Assembly: GCA_963575645.1 (NCBI GenBank)
Contig: OY754471.1
Coordinates: forward strand, 33,302,401 to 33,366,400
Origin: Xanthostigma xanthostigma
Lineage: Eukaryota; Arthropoda; Insecta; Raphidioptera; Raphidiidae
Length of the DNA stretch: 64,000 bases
Direction of reading: 5' to 3'
Of this stretch, positions 1 to 11,436 are shown piece by piece. How positions within the stretch are numbered: position 1 is the stretch's first letter; the number at the start of each line of letters is the position of its first letter. Under the pieces are notes generated by a model. The model searched no databases. It saw nothing but the letters and a program-made list of their open reading frames with translations, and was not told the origin of the DNA. The position numbers and the translations under genes are program-made.

Positions 1-535
1 ATTGATGAATCACCAATTTTATAAATTGATAAAACACCGGCTGCATGCACGAAAAAGTGTAACGGTCGTAACGTTCCTAACGCGTAACGTTCCGCCTGAC
101 CCTGTGCGTGCTTTTTGCTAATTTCTCGCTCAATTTAAATCAGATCGGTTTGAAACCAGTCTTAAACGAAAGAGGAGAACATTTTACATAGATTTCGTAT
201 AACAGAATTTGCCTAAACAGTTTTTTTATACAAATTTATATAGAAAAATAGTTGTATAAATGCAATGTTGTCTAATGCATGGCGCGACGCGGTCGGTCGT
301 CTTTGTTTGCCGTACATGGAAATTAGAAAATAACGTATGTCTTGTCTTAACATGAAAACGGCTGCATTTCTAATGTTTAATTCAATTTTTTGACATTAGT
401 ATTTTGTGAAATGCAACGCCTTCTAAGTTAAGTATTGGAATAACTAATTATTATTAGAACATAATACTTTGACAGTTGCAAACGTCACTTTTGACATTTC
501 TTATCATTCCGACACAAAGGATAAGCGGATTGAAA
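1..535. other. AT-rich region, no gene seen
   Basis: No open reading frame of note, no RNA gene and no clear inverted ends were seen. There is a short direct repetition of an AACGTT-like motif near 60-90 and scattered AT-rich sequence. Confidence 0.4.
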
Positions 536-810
536 CCAAATTTTGGGAGGATGTTTGATATGCAAATATGAAGTGGCCTATTGTTTTTGGGGAACATCGG
601 CGCATGCGTAAAAGAATATATCTCTTATAATGATGTTTTATATAATAATAATATAGTTTTTAAAACGGTTTTTACTCTATCTATTTTTACTAGAAATTTT
701 TGTAAATTTTTTGGGGAAAATCGGCGCATGCGCAAAAGAGATACATGCCATAGTTGTTTTTTATATAATAATAGTGTACTTTTTATAGTGTTTTATTATT
801 CTACTTAATA
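536..810 (+). repeat. Dispersed repeat copy (shared with 37612-37760)
   Basis: The stretch starting AAATTTTGGGAGGATGTTTG recurs near 37620 with the same downstream landmarks (ATGCAAATATGAAG, ATCGGCGCATGCG, TTTTATATAATAAT). A partial internal duplication is visible: the GGGGAA-ATCGGCGCATGCG-AAAGA block occurs at about 588 and again at about 711. The open frame running through it is a by-product of the repeat. Confidence 0.6.
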
Positions 811-1054
811 AAATTTACCTAAATTTGAAGCGAAAGATGCAATATCATAGATTCGAATTATTATATAAATTTAGGTTATGTATTACGGAATACGTTATCA
901 CGTAAAACTATCGTCCGTAAACCGACTTTACAGACAACCAATTTTTTAACTCAAAATCGATATGACGGATATTAATGAATTTCTTTAAATGTCCCTTATG
1001 AATCCATAAGTTGAATGATTTATTTAACTTTTCGAATTAATTTTTGAGTATAGG

Positions 1055-1250
1055 CATGGTGACAGATTTTGAAATCCCGTTCTATGATGTAGGCACACGT
1101 CTACTATTTCCGAAAAAAACATTATTTCAACAATAAATTAAATTTTAACCCAAATTGTTGCATTTTAATCTTTCTATTTTGACTTACGCGCGAAAACGCT
1201 GGTAAATGTCATGGCGTTGTTTCTGACGTCACGAATGCATACGCTTGCCT
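1055..1250 (+). repeat. Dispersed repeat, inverted copy at about 20765-20920
   Basis: Read on the opposite strand, this stretch matches 20765-20920: the order CGAAAACGC, tracts around TTTCTATTTTGA, TTGCATTTTAATC, ACATTATTTCA and TTTGAAATC is conserved in inverted orientation. It carries a TGACGTCACG motif, also present in other repeats here (about 14148, 19405). It lies immediately upstream of the THAP pseudogene and may be the end of the same ancient element. Confidence 0.5.
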
Positions 1251-1299
1251 CGTGCCTATGTTCAACAAAGAAAGTCAACAAATATTTTGTGTGTTGAAA

Positions 1300-1940
1300 A
1301 TGAATTCCAACGGTTATTATAGTGTTGTGCGGGTCCCTCTGTACAAAAACACAACAATAACAACACCTACAAATTGTTTGTTTACGTTTGAAACAAGAAA
1401 AAAAGTGAGAAATGTGTGCCGTGTGGCTAAAGCTCGCGCAGCGAGACCCAAAAGATGTAGCTACGAGTTCGAATATGTGTGAAGACCACTTTGATGTAAG
1501 TAATTAGTAATTACTATAGATTCATAGCACAGAATGTTCTGTGATTCATAGAATAGATTTATAACTCAAAATCTTTGTTTCATATTAAATAATTAAAGTA
1601 ATGGATAAGAAATTTACTGAGGTTATGTTTGTTTTGGACTGAGTTGTCATTCTTGTTATGTATCAATTTTTATAGACTTATTATTCTCCTTTCAGCTGCC
1701 TAATGATATGAAAACTATAATATGAAGTATCATTTGATGGGGTCGATATCACAAGTGCGTATGAACCAACTGTGTATTCTCAAAAAAATTGCATGCCAAA
1801 TTGCCAACAACACGAATACCTATCTGATTATACATAGAAGCGAAAAACGATGGCTCTTGAATTATGTGAAAAGCAATTAAAAGAAAAAAGTATGGTTACA
1901 GAATGTATCGATTTTGAAGAAGTTGCTTCCGGAAGTTCAG
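1300..1940 (+). pseudogene. THAP zinc-finger domain pseudogene, two exons
   Basis: Two exon remnants read as a THAP (C2CH zinc finger, DNA-binding) domain. Exon 1 (about 1300-1495) contains KNTTITTPT and, after a frame change near 1450, MCEDHFD followed by the donor GTAAGT at 1496. Exon 2 (1696-1940) follows the acceptor CTCCTTTCAG and reads LPNDM, then, one base out of frame, YHLMGS and VRMNQLC, the usual THAP C-terminal block; it ends at TCAG|GTATTA. The Cys positions of the first zinc pair are replaced (VPLY where C-x-VP-x-C is expected), and at least two frameshifts and stops are present, so it cannot make a working domain. THAP domains occur both in host factors and in P-element-like transposases; which applies here is not decidable from this fragment. 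Confidence 0.7.
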
Positions 1941-2928
1941 GTATTACATGTTTTTCTATAATTTATGTATGTAATTGCATGCCAGGATTTAATGCAATAA
2001 GAGAGTTTAAAATGTTATTATGTAATTAACAAAATAATGACAGAAGTTGGTAATTTATTTTGGACGTTTGTTACTTTTCATAAAATCTATAAGTGATGTG
2101 ATTCGAACCATATTTTTACTCGAGTGAATTTGTCTCAGTACCTAATCGAGAAAAATTAAATTTTACTGCAAAAAATACAATATGTTTTTTTCGCTGCGAA
2201 ACGTTACATTGATGTTTTCCTATGCATATCGAATAAGAACATTGATTTTTTCAATACGTCGAATAAAAACATTGACACATATATTTTTTAATAAAGATTA
2301 ACAAAGTAGAAAAATGAGGCATTTCTTTGAATTATATTATTTGTTAGCATTTCTGTTTTGTTGTTGTCGTTTGTTATTGTATAAACTATAGTAAATTATA
2401 AGTGTTTATGTAAAAGACCCTTGTATATTTCACTGCGATAACTAAGTGTTATAAGATAAATATCGGCAGATGAGATAGAAAAAGGGATGCTGTTTTTAGG
2501 ACATTCTTGCACAAACTGTTGTAGAGTTAACTGCTTAAAATTGAATATCATACTCATAGTAAATAATTAAATTCTTTTATGTAATTGTTATTTTATTTCT
2601 ACGTTAATTCCAACTATTGTTAATTTCTCACTATTCAAGTGAAATAGATAATTGTGTTCATATTTTTATAAAATAAAAGTTATATTGAAATAGTATAAAA
2701 TTATTATTATTGTTTCAAAATAAAAGTTTACATATATTATATGTTTAATTAGTTTATATTCTGTTTCTAGTTCTGCACAATCTTGAAGAAGCTCAGCAAG
2801 TAACATAAAAAATGATAGATAAATCAATTCAAGTATATATGACAAAAACATTCAGAAGTAAAGCTAAACAAACAGAATTGATAAAACAGATGACATCACC
2901 TTTGAGAAGAACAGTTAAAATATGTTAT
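1941..2928. other. AT-rich region, no gene seen
   Basis: Downstream of the THAP remnant. Short reading frames here are AT-rich noise without domain signatures. No inverted ends or tandem repeats were recognised. Confidence 0.4.
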
Positions 2929-3090
2929 CGATTGAAAAAAATTATATTGTATTTTTTTATTTTTAAATAAATATAGAATAAATGTTCAACTATTAGAAAG
3001 TACCCCCCAAACTTCCTTAATAACCCATATGATCAATTGAAAAAAAATCCTATTATATTTTTTTCCTTTTTAAATAAATATAGAATAGAT
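2929..3090 (+). repeat. Imperfect tandem duplication, period about 100 bp
   Basis: The block TTGAAAAAAA...TTTTTAAATAAATATAGAATA occurs twice (from about 2932 and from about 3034). The second copy ends exactly at the target duplication AGAT (3087-3090) of the transposon that follows, so the transposon landed in the duplicated segment. Confidence 0.6.
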
Positions 3091-3753
3091 CGATGGTTAA
3101 GTGCACAAACAGAGTAGGAGTTTTGAGTAATCTGCATTTCAAAGTTTGCGTCGTAACTATGACAAATGCACACGTTTTAATTGACCGGCGTTTATATTTC
3201 CGATTACTTGATTGTTTTGTGAATCCAGTTTTATTTAAAAACACAGGCTCTGATGTAACAAATAGGCAATATGATTTAAATAAAAAATTGTGCATGGACA
3301 TACAATGTTTATGTTTCTATGCATTATTTCAAATAAACTACGAATTATGATTATAATGGTATAATTTATGTAAATATTGTATGTTCGGATCTGAAAAATC
3401 TATTGAACTCTTTATTTCATTTCATAATAGTTTTATTGAAAACTTTGGACCTCACAAAAAAAATTAACACAAATAACACATTCAATATAAAAATTAAAAA
3501 AAAATATTGCTTCCACTATGTTGGTAATATAATATCACATTAAAGTTTCCTGAGAATAACTCTTTTAAAAATTGCTCAAATTTAAACAAAAGTCGTTACG
3601 TTCTTTAAAAAAGAGAAAATTTATAATCTTTGTCGTATCATTGTGTTCGTAAGTTCAACTAGCCTCACATTCTTTCAGCTAAGTACGAAGGTACGAATCC
3701 AATGGTACCCGACAGATGATATTATTATTATTTATCTTTTTGTAATTAATTAA

Positions 3754-6480
3754 CTACTCTTCATCTTCATCGCTGGAGGCCCACGGCGTGAGGTCCTTAA
3801 CTTTTTTACTTGTTGGTAAATCATCTATAAATGACTTATATTCTTGAGGAATAGTTCCTTTTTCAAGAAGGTACACTAAATCCCTTTTTTTTGCTTCTGA
3901 AATATTTAATCGTTTAGAATACTTTTTTGTTAATTCAATATCATTCCACGAACAAACTTTTTCCTTTCTACCTTTATGTAGAATGTCTAATTCTTTAAAG
4001 TCACTGTGAAGATCATATTTAAATTTAATTTTAAATGGATTACATTTTTCAAACCTTAGCCATTTGATTTTGAGCCATTTTACTTTCTCGCCTTTAGTGT
4101 CCACTGTACTGTTTAACATAACTGCTGAAGCAAGTCTCTGAAGATCATGTATTTCGTCGTAATGCAAGATGTCGACATTATATGGTGCAGGCTTTTTTCG
4201 GGCCATCTGTATCAAAAGACCCCATTCTCGGGTGGTGTATATTTTTTTATGTTTTCTTGCACGTTCTATAGTGGCGTGCATAGAATCCGCCTCCAAATAA
4301 GAATGACCAGATTCCATGAACTTTAAGTCTATTGTTTCCAAATGATCTATTTTATTTGTAGCGTACAGCATAGCAACTGCAACGAATTTGTTCCGGTTTT
4401 GCCCCCCACACGTATCGGAGAAGCTTGATACTTGTTTTACGCTTGACGGTAAATTGAACAAATATTTTAGTAGGCACGAGCCTATTTCCGAGGCTCCTTT
4501 GCCTCCATTTGTCTCATCCCAGACATAACAGTTCCCATCACTTTTGTTTGTGTTGTAGGAATCAAAAATTGTAAAATTATATACCGATAGTTTCCGGCGG
4601 TAATAAATTTGAGCATCTCCGCTGAATGGAACTGACAAAATCGCTTGCAAGTCAAATGTTATTGCCCTTTGCGAAACACCAGCGTCTTCAATAGCCTTCT
4701 TTTTGTCTTCTTCCTTCATCTTCATCGATTCAACTTCATTAAGTTTGTGAACTTTCCAATCATCTTCGAGATCTGTTTTGTTAGAAGCACTATAATATTG
4801 GTTACATTTTGTGCATTGATCTTTTTTCGGCACATGAAAACTTAACTTAGGATTATGATTTTTAAAAATGGATCGGTATACAAACATTGATACCGGTTTT
4901 GTTTTAATCAGGTTCATTTCATCACTGTACAGGCGATACATGATACTTATATTTAATTCGGCAGATAAATACAGCTTCTTTGAATCCTTGCGACAATAGT
5001 GAGATTCTAATTTGGGAAAGCTGCCAATATGTTTCTTGACTAGTTCTTTTTTTTCATCTGTTGTCGCGTTAGGTGGTATCCTATTCAATCGCTTATCAAT
5101 ACCAAGATAAGCACCCCCTTCGCCTTTAAATTTAAGTGCATTATCAATTATTTGAAATGAAATTGCTAATGTACTGCAAAAAAATTTTAGACAAATTCGC
5201 TGTTTTTCTCCGTTTTGATCAGGAAAATAATAAAAACGTGACTTGGTTTTACTTTTACCGGAATTAGTAGCTCTATTTCGTTTTCTTTTTATGCTGCTTT
5301 CGGACACTAGAGCGCAGATTAAAGATTTTTGAAGTTTTGGCTGTCCAAGCCTCCAATACTCTTCACATAAAACTGTTTGCCTCTCGAATGAAATTTTTTC
5401 CGAACACCGAAATCTGCACTTAGAACAATCTTTTTTTGTTGGTTTTTTTGCCTGAACGGTTCGCCCTTGTCTGTCAGTATATGACTGACCTTTATTTCTT
5501 AAATTTTTTCTAACGTTTCGTTGCCATAATGATTGATCTGCTTTTTGTTTTCTTGACTTTTTAGGTTTAGAATTTAAGTTATTGGTTAGTGATTCAATTT
5601 CTTGTTCAGAATCTTGGGAAGATGAAATATCAGGCATGTATGTTTCATCGGAATCAGCGTTATTAGAATGGGTTTCATCTACGTGTTCATCAATAATATT
5701 ATTTTCAGCAAAATATTCATTACCTGGGCGTAAATTCAAGGAAGCATCATACAATTCATCAGAATTAAAAATAGAATTAAGTAATGATTCCGTGGTTTCT
5801 CTGAACTCAAGAATATTTGGAGAAATATGGCCAGGTGACTGTAATAGTTCACTTCTAGGCGGTTGTAAAGGTTCTATACAAGGATTCTGCGGCAACATAA
5901 TATTAATATCATTATTTTTTTCAGTAATGTATTCGTCTACTTGAAAATCGCCTATGATTTCTTGACCCGGTTGCAACTGACCGATGTTAAGGAAGTGATT
6001 ATCTTCTTGGGGAACGCTTTGCTTGTCTAACTGATCTGTTAACATTATTCAAAAATCACTTTGTCATAAAAATTTCAAGTGAATATCATAATATTATAAA
6101 TTGATAATTATACAAAAAAACTAACCGTAATTAAATAAAATAGATTTTTCTGATGCCAAAACATTTTTGGTTGAAGAATTGACTGTCTCATTAATAATAA
6201 AACTTTGATCTGAAAATAATAAAGCGCATTTGTAGTATGTCCATTTATAACCAAAATAACATTATTAAAATTTTATCAGAGCATAAATCTAACACAAAAA
6301 TTATCATTCTTACAATCAATTACACCAAAGATGGTGTAACAAAGGTTAAAATTATTCAAATTTACCTGAAATAATGGTCACAACAGAATTGCCGATATCA
6401 CTGCAAAGATCATTTCTTGTGAAAACATCGCTAACATTGTTTTCAGTCGCAATTTGCTTCTCCTTGAGTAGCTGTAACAT
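3754..6480 (-). CDS. Transposase-like protein (DDD-type), three exons
   Basis: The uninterrupted ORF (3754-6045, 763 codons) starts with an ATG that lies in AATGTTAACAG, a good 3' splice site. I therefore predict three exons on the minus strand: 6480-6366, 6209-6126 and 6035-3754. Donors are CAG|GTAAAT and ACG|GTTAGT; acceptors are TTATTTTCAG and GTTAACAG. Both junctions are phase 1 and rejoin in frame, giving 826 residues from ATG 6480. In numbering of the 763-codon ORF there are Cys clusters at 207/210/214 (CSKCRFRC) and 411/414 (CTKC), and candidate catalytic acids at D465 (TFDLQ), D544 (SDTCGGQN) and D587 or E594 (GHSYLEADSMHATIE). This arrangement resembles a family of large insect proteins that behave as transposases. 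An Asp/Ser-rich acidic N-terminus and a Lys-rich patch near residue 160 may act in DNA binding or nuclear entry. The frame is intact, so the element could be recently active. The start and exact family are uncertain. Confidence 0.7.
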
Positions 6481-6659
6481 CAGTTTGCCTCTACTGCCTA
6501 TTGCACAAATTTAAATTGTTAATTTAAGGTAAAAACTCATAATTATCAAAACCACTGTCCACATACGAACTTAACACCAATAAGATCTATATAAAACTAT
6601 AGTATCATAAATATGATATGTCCTAATATCCCTCTTAGAATTTGCTGTCAATTGCGAGC

Positions 6660-6935
6660 CTTATAGCACAAATGTAGTATGTCCGGACATATAACAATTG
6701 TGTTACTTTGCCGGTATTGAAAATTGCACATTAAAGAAACTAAAATATTGGTTTACGGGACATACTATATTTAAGTTTTGATATGTTTGAATAATTGACT
6801 TGTGAGTATTTCAGCTTTTACATACAATATTTGTGCATGCACAGCGTTGAACAAGAATGTTTTATACAATAAAATAATCTTCTTTTTCTACGTTCCTGAT
6901 TGCCCTAGACATACTATATTTGTGTACAATGTAAA
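6660..6935 (-). repeat. Subterminal repeats of the 3091-7016 transposon
   Basis: Variants of a motif close to ACATACTATATTTGTGC recur at about 6666, 6758, 6821, 6908 and 6987, in both orientations, with further copies at about 6224, 3297 and 3374. The last copy runs into the right terminal repeat. Clustering near the ends only is typical of transposase binding sites. Confidence 0.55.
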
Positions 6936-7020
6936 AAGCGCTCTACTTAATCATAATGTATCAAAAACACAAAAAAACTAAAATTGGATATACAATGTTT
7001 GTGCGCTTAACCATCGAGAT

Positions 7021-7790
7021 GTTCTAGTAGAAAATACCACTTCCTTATAAAGAACAAACAGAATGCGATACTTTTAATATACTCCCTCTGTAACTCGCGC
7101 AGAATTATCACCATCGACAAAATTTTTTCATATGGAATCTGCTTCTGACTGCAGCGAGATGGTAGAAGCTGGTAAAAAACCAGGATTTAAAAATTTTAGA
7201 ATGTACGTTAAAGAAAATCAAAGAATCCACGTTCTGGCATACCTATAAAGTGTTATTACTTAATTAATTTGATTCAAGAGCAGACAAATATCCTCTCTAA
7301 CCTTATTTTAATCTGTCTAAAAAAAATAAATTAATATTTCTTTCCGTGAACTTGCTTTTGCGAGACCTTGGCCGGCGCACTCCGTGCGCTATGATTGACT
7401 GAATTATTATACAAATTTAATACAAAAATTGACAACTGATGATTTATTAGTTTAAAATAAACAATTAGATATTGTATTTATGGCTGTATTTTTTTAAAAG
7501 TAGGTACCTACTTTGACTTTGTAGTAAAAACTGTGTGACTTTCTTTAGCTGGGAGTTAACTAACCTCAAAAATAACAGCTATGACAAGTGTTATAAAGGG
7601 TTGTGTGAGTTAAATTATACCTCGCACTAAAGATTAATAACAATGTAATTACAATGAAGTTTTTACATTTCTAAATTCAGATGAACAAACATCTTTATTT
7701 GATGGAAGAAACTCTCCCAACATCAACAAATCAATTTTGGGCAAATTAGAACTATTCGCCTTAATAAAACCTTGTTCCATTATATTTATC
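7021..7790. other. Intergenic; short ATG frame at 7132, otherwise nothing
   Basis: An open frame from 7132 to 7248 encodes 38 residues (starts MESASDCSEMVEAG). It is less AT-biased than its surroundings and might be a first exon, but no clear donor or partner exon was found. A GGCCGGCGCACTCCGTGCGC patch near 7370 can form a short hairpin. Nothing else recognised. Confidence 0.3.
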
Positions 7791-8110
7791 ACACGAAGAC
7801 GAATAAAATAAACAACAAATCAACTAATATATTGCAGAAGTGAATGATATTAACAAAAATTCAAGCGACACACGTTGATTTATTACTTCAAGTGTATACA
7901 AATGAATTATATTCTTTTTGGTTCTAGCATTCGTGACGTAATTCACTCTGATTGGTGTTTCAGTCAACATGGCCGATTACAGTATTTTATACTTTTATTT
8001 TATTAAAAATCTTATTAATCTTAATATTTATGTTAAAACTGAGTCATTTTTTAGAATATTCTCAACATATATTTTTCTCTAAGACCGTTTATTCTTTGAT
8101 TCTTTTATAG
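7791..8110 (-). repeat. Dispersed repeat, inverted copy at 19215-19530
   Basis: Landmarks ATCAACTAAT, GCAGAAGTGAATGAT, AAAATTCAAGCGACAC, ACTTCAAGT, TGACGTAATTCAC and GGTGTTTCAGTCAACATGGC occur here and, reverse-complemented and in the reverse order, at 19215-19530. No inverted ends were defined, so the element class is unknown. Confidence 0.6.
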
Positions 8111-8379
8111 TAACTGTCCTCACGCCTATTGTAAATTTATTACATTTTTATGGGCTTCCTAAATACTTGAGCATCACTAAGGCCCATTTCCCATCACGTA
8201 TGCATATTCTAATCATCCGTACTGCGCTCAAGGTTATTGGTCGGAGGAGGTTTGGTAGCAAGTGGAAGAAGCGGAGCTACGTCTATAATACACGCGTGCA
8301 GTTCGTACATTCGCGCGAAATATTTTCTTTTTGATAAGAAATTAATAATAAATAAAATTTAAAAATGTATTAAGGGAAT

Positions 8380-8588
8380 GCATTACAGAAGTGAAACTTC
8401 TAGTTGCAAATCATACGATTGCATTTGGACTAGTGGAAAACATGTGTTACGAGATAGTTTCACGTTCAGATATTTCGTCTTGTACAGACGAAATATCTGA
8501 ACGTGAAACTATCTCGTAACACATTTTTTCCACTAGTCCAAATGCAATCGTATGATTTGCAACTATAGAAGTTTCACTTCTGTAATGC
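8380..8588. repeat. Near-perfect inverted repeat (hairpin), arms about 100 bp
   Basis: The arm beginning GCATTACAGAAGTGAAACTT (8380) is repeated in inverse ending at 8588; the centre is CTTGTACAGAC near 8483. Only small length differences separate the arms. It is probably a fold-back MITE. No target duplication was identified. Confidence 0.7.
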
Positions 8589-8734
8589 AAATAATAAATA
8601 AGAAAATACAAGCAGACAACAAAATTTTTGCAGGTTTACTGCAAATATTGTTTTTTTAGCTCAAGTATCACCCAGATTAATTAGTCGAAAATTTTAACAC
8701 AAACTCTTCATACTTAAAAATAGTTTTCTACTTT

Positions 8735-9000
8735 TTAGTTCGGTTTGCTATTAAAGCGTATTTTTTTTAGTTTTTTTAAACTATAATTTATTTTCTTAAT
8801 TTTTAGTCTCAAAACGACCTTTTTTCATAATTTTCAGATTCAAATTTTTTTCAAATTTATTTTTATGAAATGATTGTATTATCATCGGTCCTTGACACGT
8901 GTGCACATTTTCAAGTTAATCAGACTTCTTGAAACTGGTGAAAATTACGCTGAAAGATTACTTTACATAGGTACATACCTACAGGTCAAGCTAATTAAAA
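8735..9000 (-). repeat. Diverged copy of the 42640-43440 repeat family
   Basis: Read in reverse this matches 42720-42790 (AATTTTCACC, AAGTCTGATTAA, TCAAGGACCGATGA) and the neighbouring TTTTTAGT/TTTTTTTAAACTATA hairpin arm of 43213-43440. It is a degraded dispersed repeat. Confidence 0.5.
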
Positions 9001-9454
9001 CGTATTAAAAACGATCCCATTTTTCTTGAACTACACGAACTAGTTCGCAGCTAAAGAAGAAATCAGTTCTATACTAGCCATGCCACAAAACACTGGATTT
9101 CATGTACGTTGTTGACTGTAGGTTTTATACATTAAACGTCGAGGGGTAGTTTAATATATTCTCTGCCTCTTCACCATTGTTTTCAGAAAACAATGCACAT
9201 TATGATTACATTGACACCAGTAATATATAGGACTGCGTTTCACCCGAACTCTACTTAGTCTAGAATAGTATAAGCCGTTGATAATGAGTTTCTGTAGAAA
9301 TGTTGCCTGAATACTGAAACTAACAAAGGCTTCAGACGGTGTTCATTCATTTATAATAAACATATTTTTTGCACGACCCCCTATAAAATAACTGCTTCAC
9401 ATGCCTGGATAGGAGTTGTAAAATCACCTTTTTTTCGCACTAATGCGTAAAGTA

Positions 9455-9660
9455 AAGGCCGCTGCACACGAGGCTAGAAACACTGCTAGGAGTTCTGCTG
9501 GCCGGTAAGTTGGATACGAAGCTGGAAAAGACGTAACTGCGGGGTCGCCTGCTAGCTCACAAGATATAGGTTATAAAATTAGAACAGGGGCTATTTTCCC
9601 TGTTAGACCCGCTGCTAGATATGAGCAAGAACCAATCAGGAAGCAGTATATGCGTACGTA
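9455..9660 (+). repeat. Truncated copy of the GGCCGCTGCACACGA repeat family
   Basis: This begins AAAGGCCGCTGCACACGAGG and continues with the same landmarks as 43943-44393 (CTGGAAA, GACGT, TAGCTCACAAGATA, GGGGCTATTTT, ACCAATCAGGAA). It stops abruptly at an ACGTACGTACGTA run near 9655, so the second half is missing. Confidence 0.65.
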
Positions 9661-9892
9661 CGTATAATACTCAAATAGAGACCTTGAAACATAAAAATAT
9701 GTTAAAATAGTTGGCAAAACCAAAAGTGCACATCCCGCAAGTTTTCCACTGTATGATAAAAAAATAACAATTAAAAAATATTTTTAATAAATTTAAAAAG
9801 ATTTAAAAATTTAAAGAAATAAATAATTAAAAATTGAAAAAATATTTTTTTTAAGTTTGCAAAAATAAAAAAAATTAAGAACTATACATAAT

Positions 9893-11361
9893 AGTATAAG
9901 AGCCAGTGATCGGCTACCAGTATGTATTTGACCAGACATGAATTTTTACACAGTGAGTCTCCTATACCTACCATACATGGAATGGGGACTCACTAAGTTC
10001 GGAGTGGCCGCCGCGGCCCGTACTCAGGTGCGACAGGTACAAAATTTGACAAATTTTCAAAGTATTTGACCACGTCTGCCATTTGGAAATTTAATAATAT
10101 ATTATTATTGCTATTGAAAAATAACAATGGCAGACCATTATCGCGCGACAATCATCGTGGAAGACAATTTTTTAAGTACTAAAAAATATGAAATTTTGAA
10201 AGGTATATTTTTCATCACGGATTATTATTCTATTTATTATTTCAAGCAAGTTTCGTAAATAAAATTTTTTTCTAAACTTTATAGTTCCGGAAATATTTAG
10301 AAAATTAAAAAAAAATCAGCTGGTCTTTTGTCTTGTAGATCTGTCAGAAATAAACTAGTTAAGCATGCTTTGATTAATTTTTACATGACGTGGAACATAT
10401 TATGTAGGTGACCAAGACGACGAATAGCAAATATCATATTGAATACTAGCCATTACCCGCGTCACCTCACGCGATATCAGAAATGTTATTTTCTTTATTT
10501 TACTATATCAAATGTCAATATTTTTGAAGTTGGAATGGTCCCGTCGCCCAATTGGTCGGAATTTTTTATTTGTTCCAAAACAAAATTAAAAAGTGTCAAG
10601 TGAGAATAAAAATATTGTTTATAGGTATAGGCATAAATAATTTTTTATATTCTCTTGACATTTTTTATTTTTGTTTTGGAACAAATAAAAAATTCCAACC
10701 AATTGGGCGACGGGACCATTCCAACTTCAAAAATATTGACATTTGATATAGTAAAATAAAGAAAATAACATTTCTGATATCGCGTGAGGTGACGCGGGTA
10801 ATGGCTAGTATTCAATATGATATTTGCTATTCGTCGTCTTGGTCACCTACATAATATGTTCCACGTCATGTAAAAATTAATCAAAGCATGCTTAACTAGT
10901 TTATTTCTGACAGATCTACAAGACAAAAGACCAGCTGATTTTTTTTTAATTTTCTAAATATTTCCGGAACTATAAAGTTTAGAAAAAAATTTTATTTACG
11001 AAACTTGCTTGAAATAATAAATAGAATAATAATCCGTGATGAAAAATATACCTTTCAAAATTTCATATTTTTTAGTACTTAAAAAATTGTCTTCCACGAT
11101 GATTGTCGCGCGATAATGGTCTGCCATTGTTATTTTTCAATAGCAATAATAATATATTATTAAATTTCCAAATGGCAGACGTGGTCAAATACTTTGAAAA
11201 TTTGTCAAATTTTGTACCTGTCGCACCTGAGTACGGGCCGCGGCGGCCACTCCGGACTTAGTGAGTCCCCATTCCATGTATGGTAGGTATAGGAGACTCA
11301 CTGTGTAAAAAATCAGGTCTGGTCAAATACATACTGGTAGCCGATCACTGGCTCTTATACT
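9893..11361. mobile_element. 1.47-kb fold-back element, possible 5-bp TSD ATAAT
   Basis: The whole segment is one inverted repeat: AGTATAAGAGCCAGTGATCGG at 9893 is matched in inverse at 11361, and the arms stay nearly identical for about 730 bp up to a short loop near 10627. ATAAT flanks both sides (9888-9892, 11362-11366), a plausible target duplication. No transposase frame is present. Each arm contains a Helitron-like tip (CGCGTCACCTCACGCGAT next to ACTAGCC), and a single arm-like copy without the partner lies at 37750-38030, so the palindrome may have formed by inverse duplication of a Helitron-derived unit. Such a transcript would fold into long dsRNA. Confidence 0.75.
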
Positions 11362-11436
11362 ATAATATAATATATAATTAATATCAAGTGGAATAAAATA
11401 AAACAAAATAAAAAGAAAAAAAAAAGAAAAATATCA

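Larger units (their letters stand above)
3091..7016 (-). mobile_element. Complete DNA transposon, Sola-like (tentative), 4-bp TSD AGAT
   Basis: The left end CGATGGTTAAGTGCACAAAC (3091-3110) is matched by an inverted right end at 6997-7016 with one mismatch. AGAT flanks both sides (3087-3090 and 7017-7020), a 4-bp target-site duplication. The single gene inside runs on the minus strand. Several copies of a motif close to GGACATACTATATTTGTGC lie near both ends and may bind the transposase. A 4-bp duplication with a DDD-type transposase is known for the Sola superfamily; assignment to Sola is by these features only and was not confirmed by alignment. Confidence 0.75.

Noticed and set aside
581-808. 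75-codon frame
   Set aside because: It lies within a dispersed repeat with internal duplication and has no domain features.
5582-5944. 120-codon plus-strand frame
   Set aside because: Antisense shadow of the acidic N-terminal part of the transposase-like gene.
6036-6045. ATG at 6045 as the start of the transposase-like gene
   Set aside because: It lies in AATGTTAACAG, a good splice acceptor, and two upstream exons join in phase; the ATG is probably intronic.
7132-7248. 38-codon frame as a gene
   Set aside because: Too short, no partner exon or recognised motif; mentioned only as a possible first exon.
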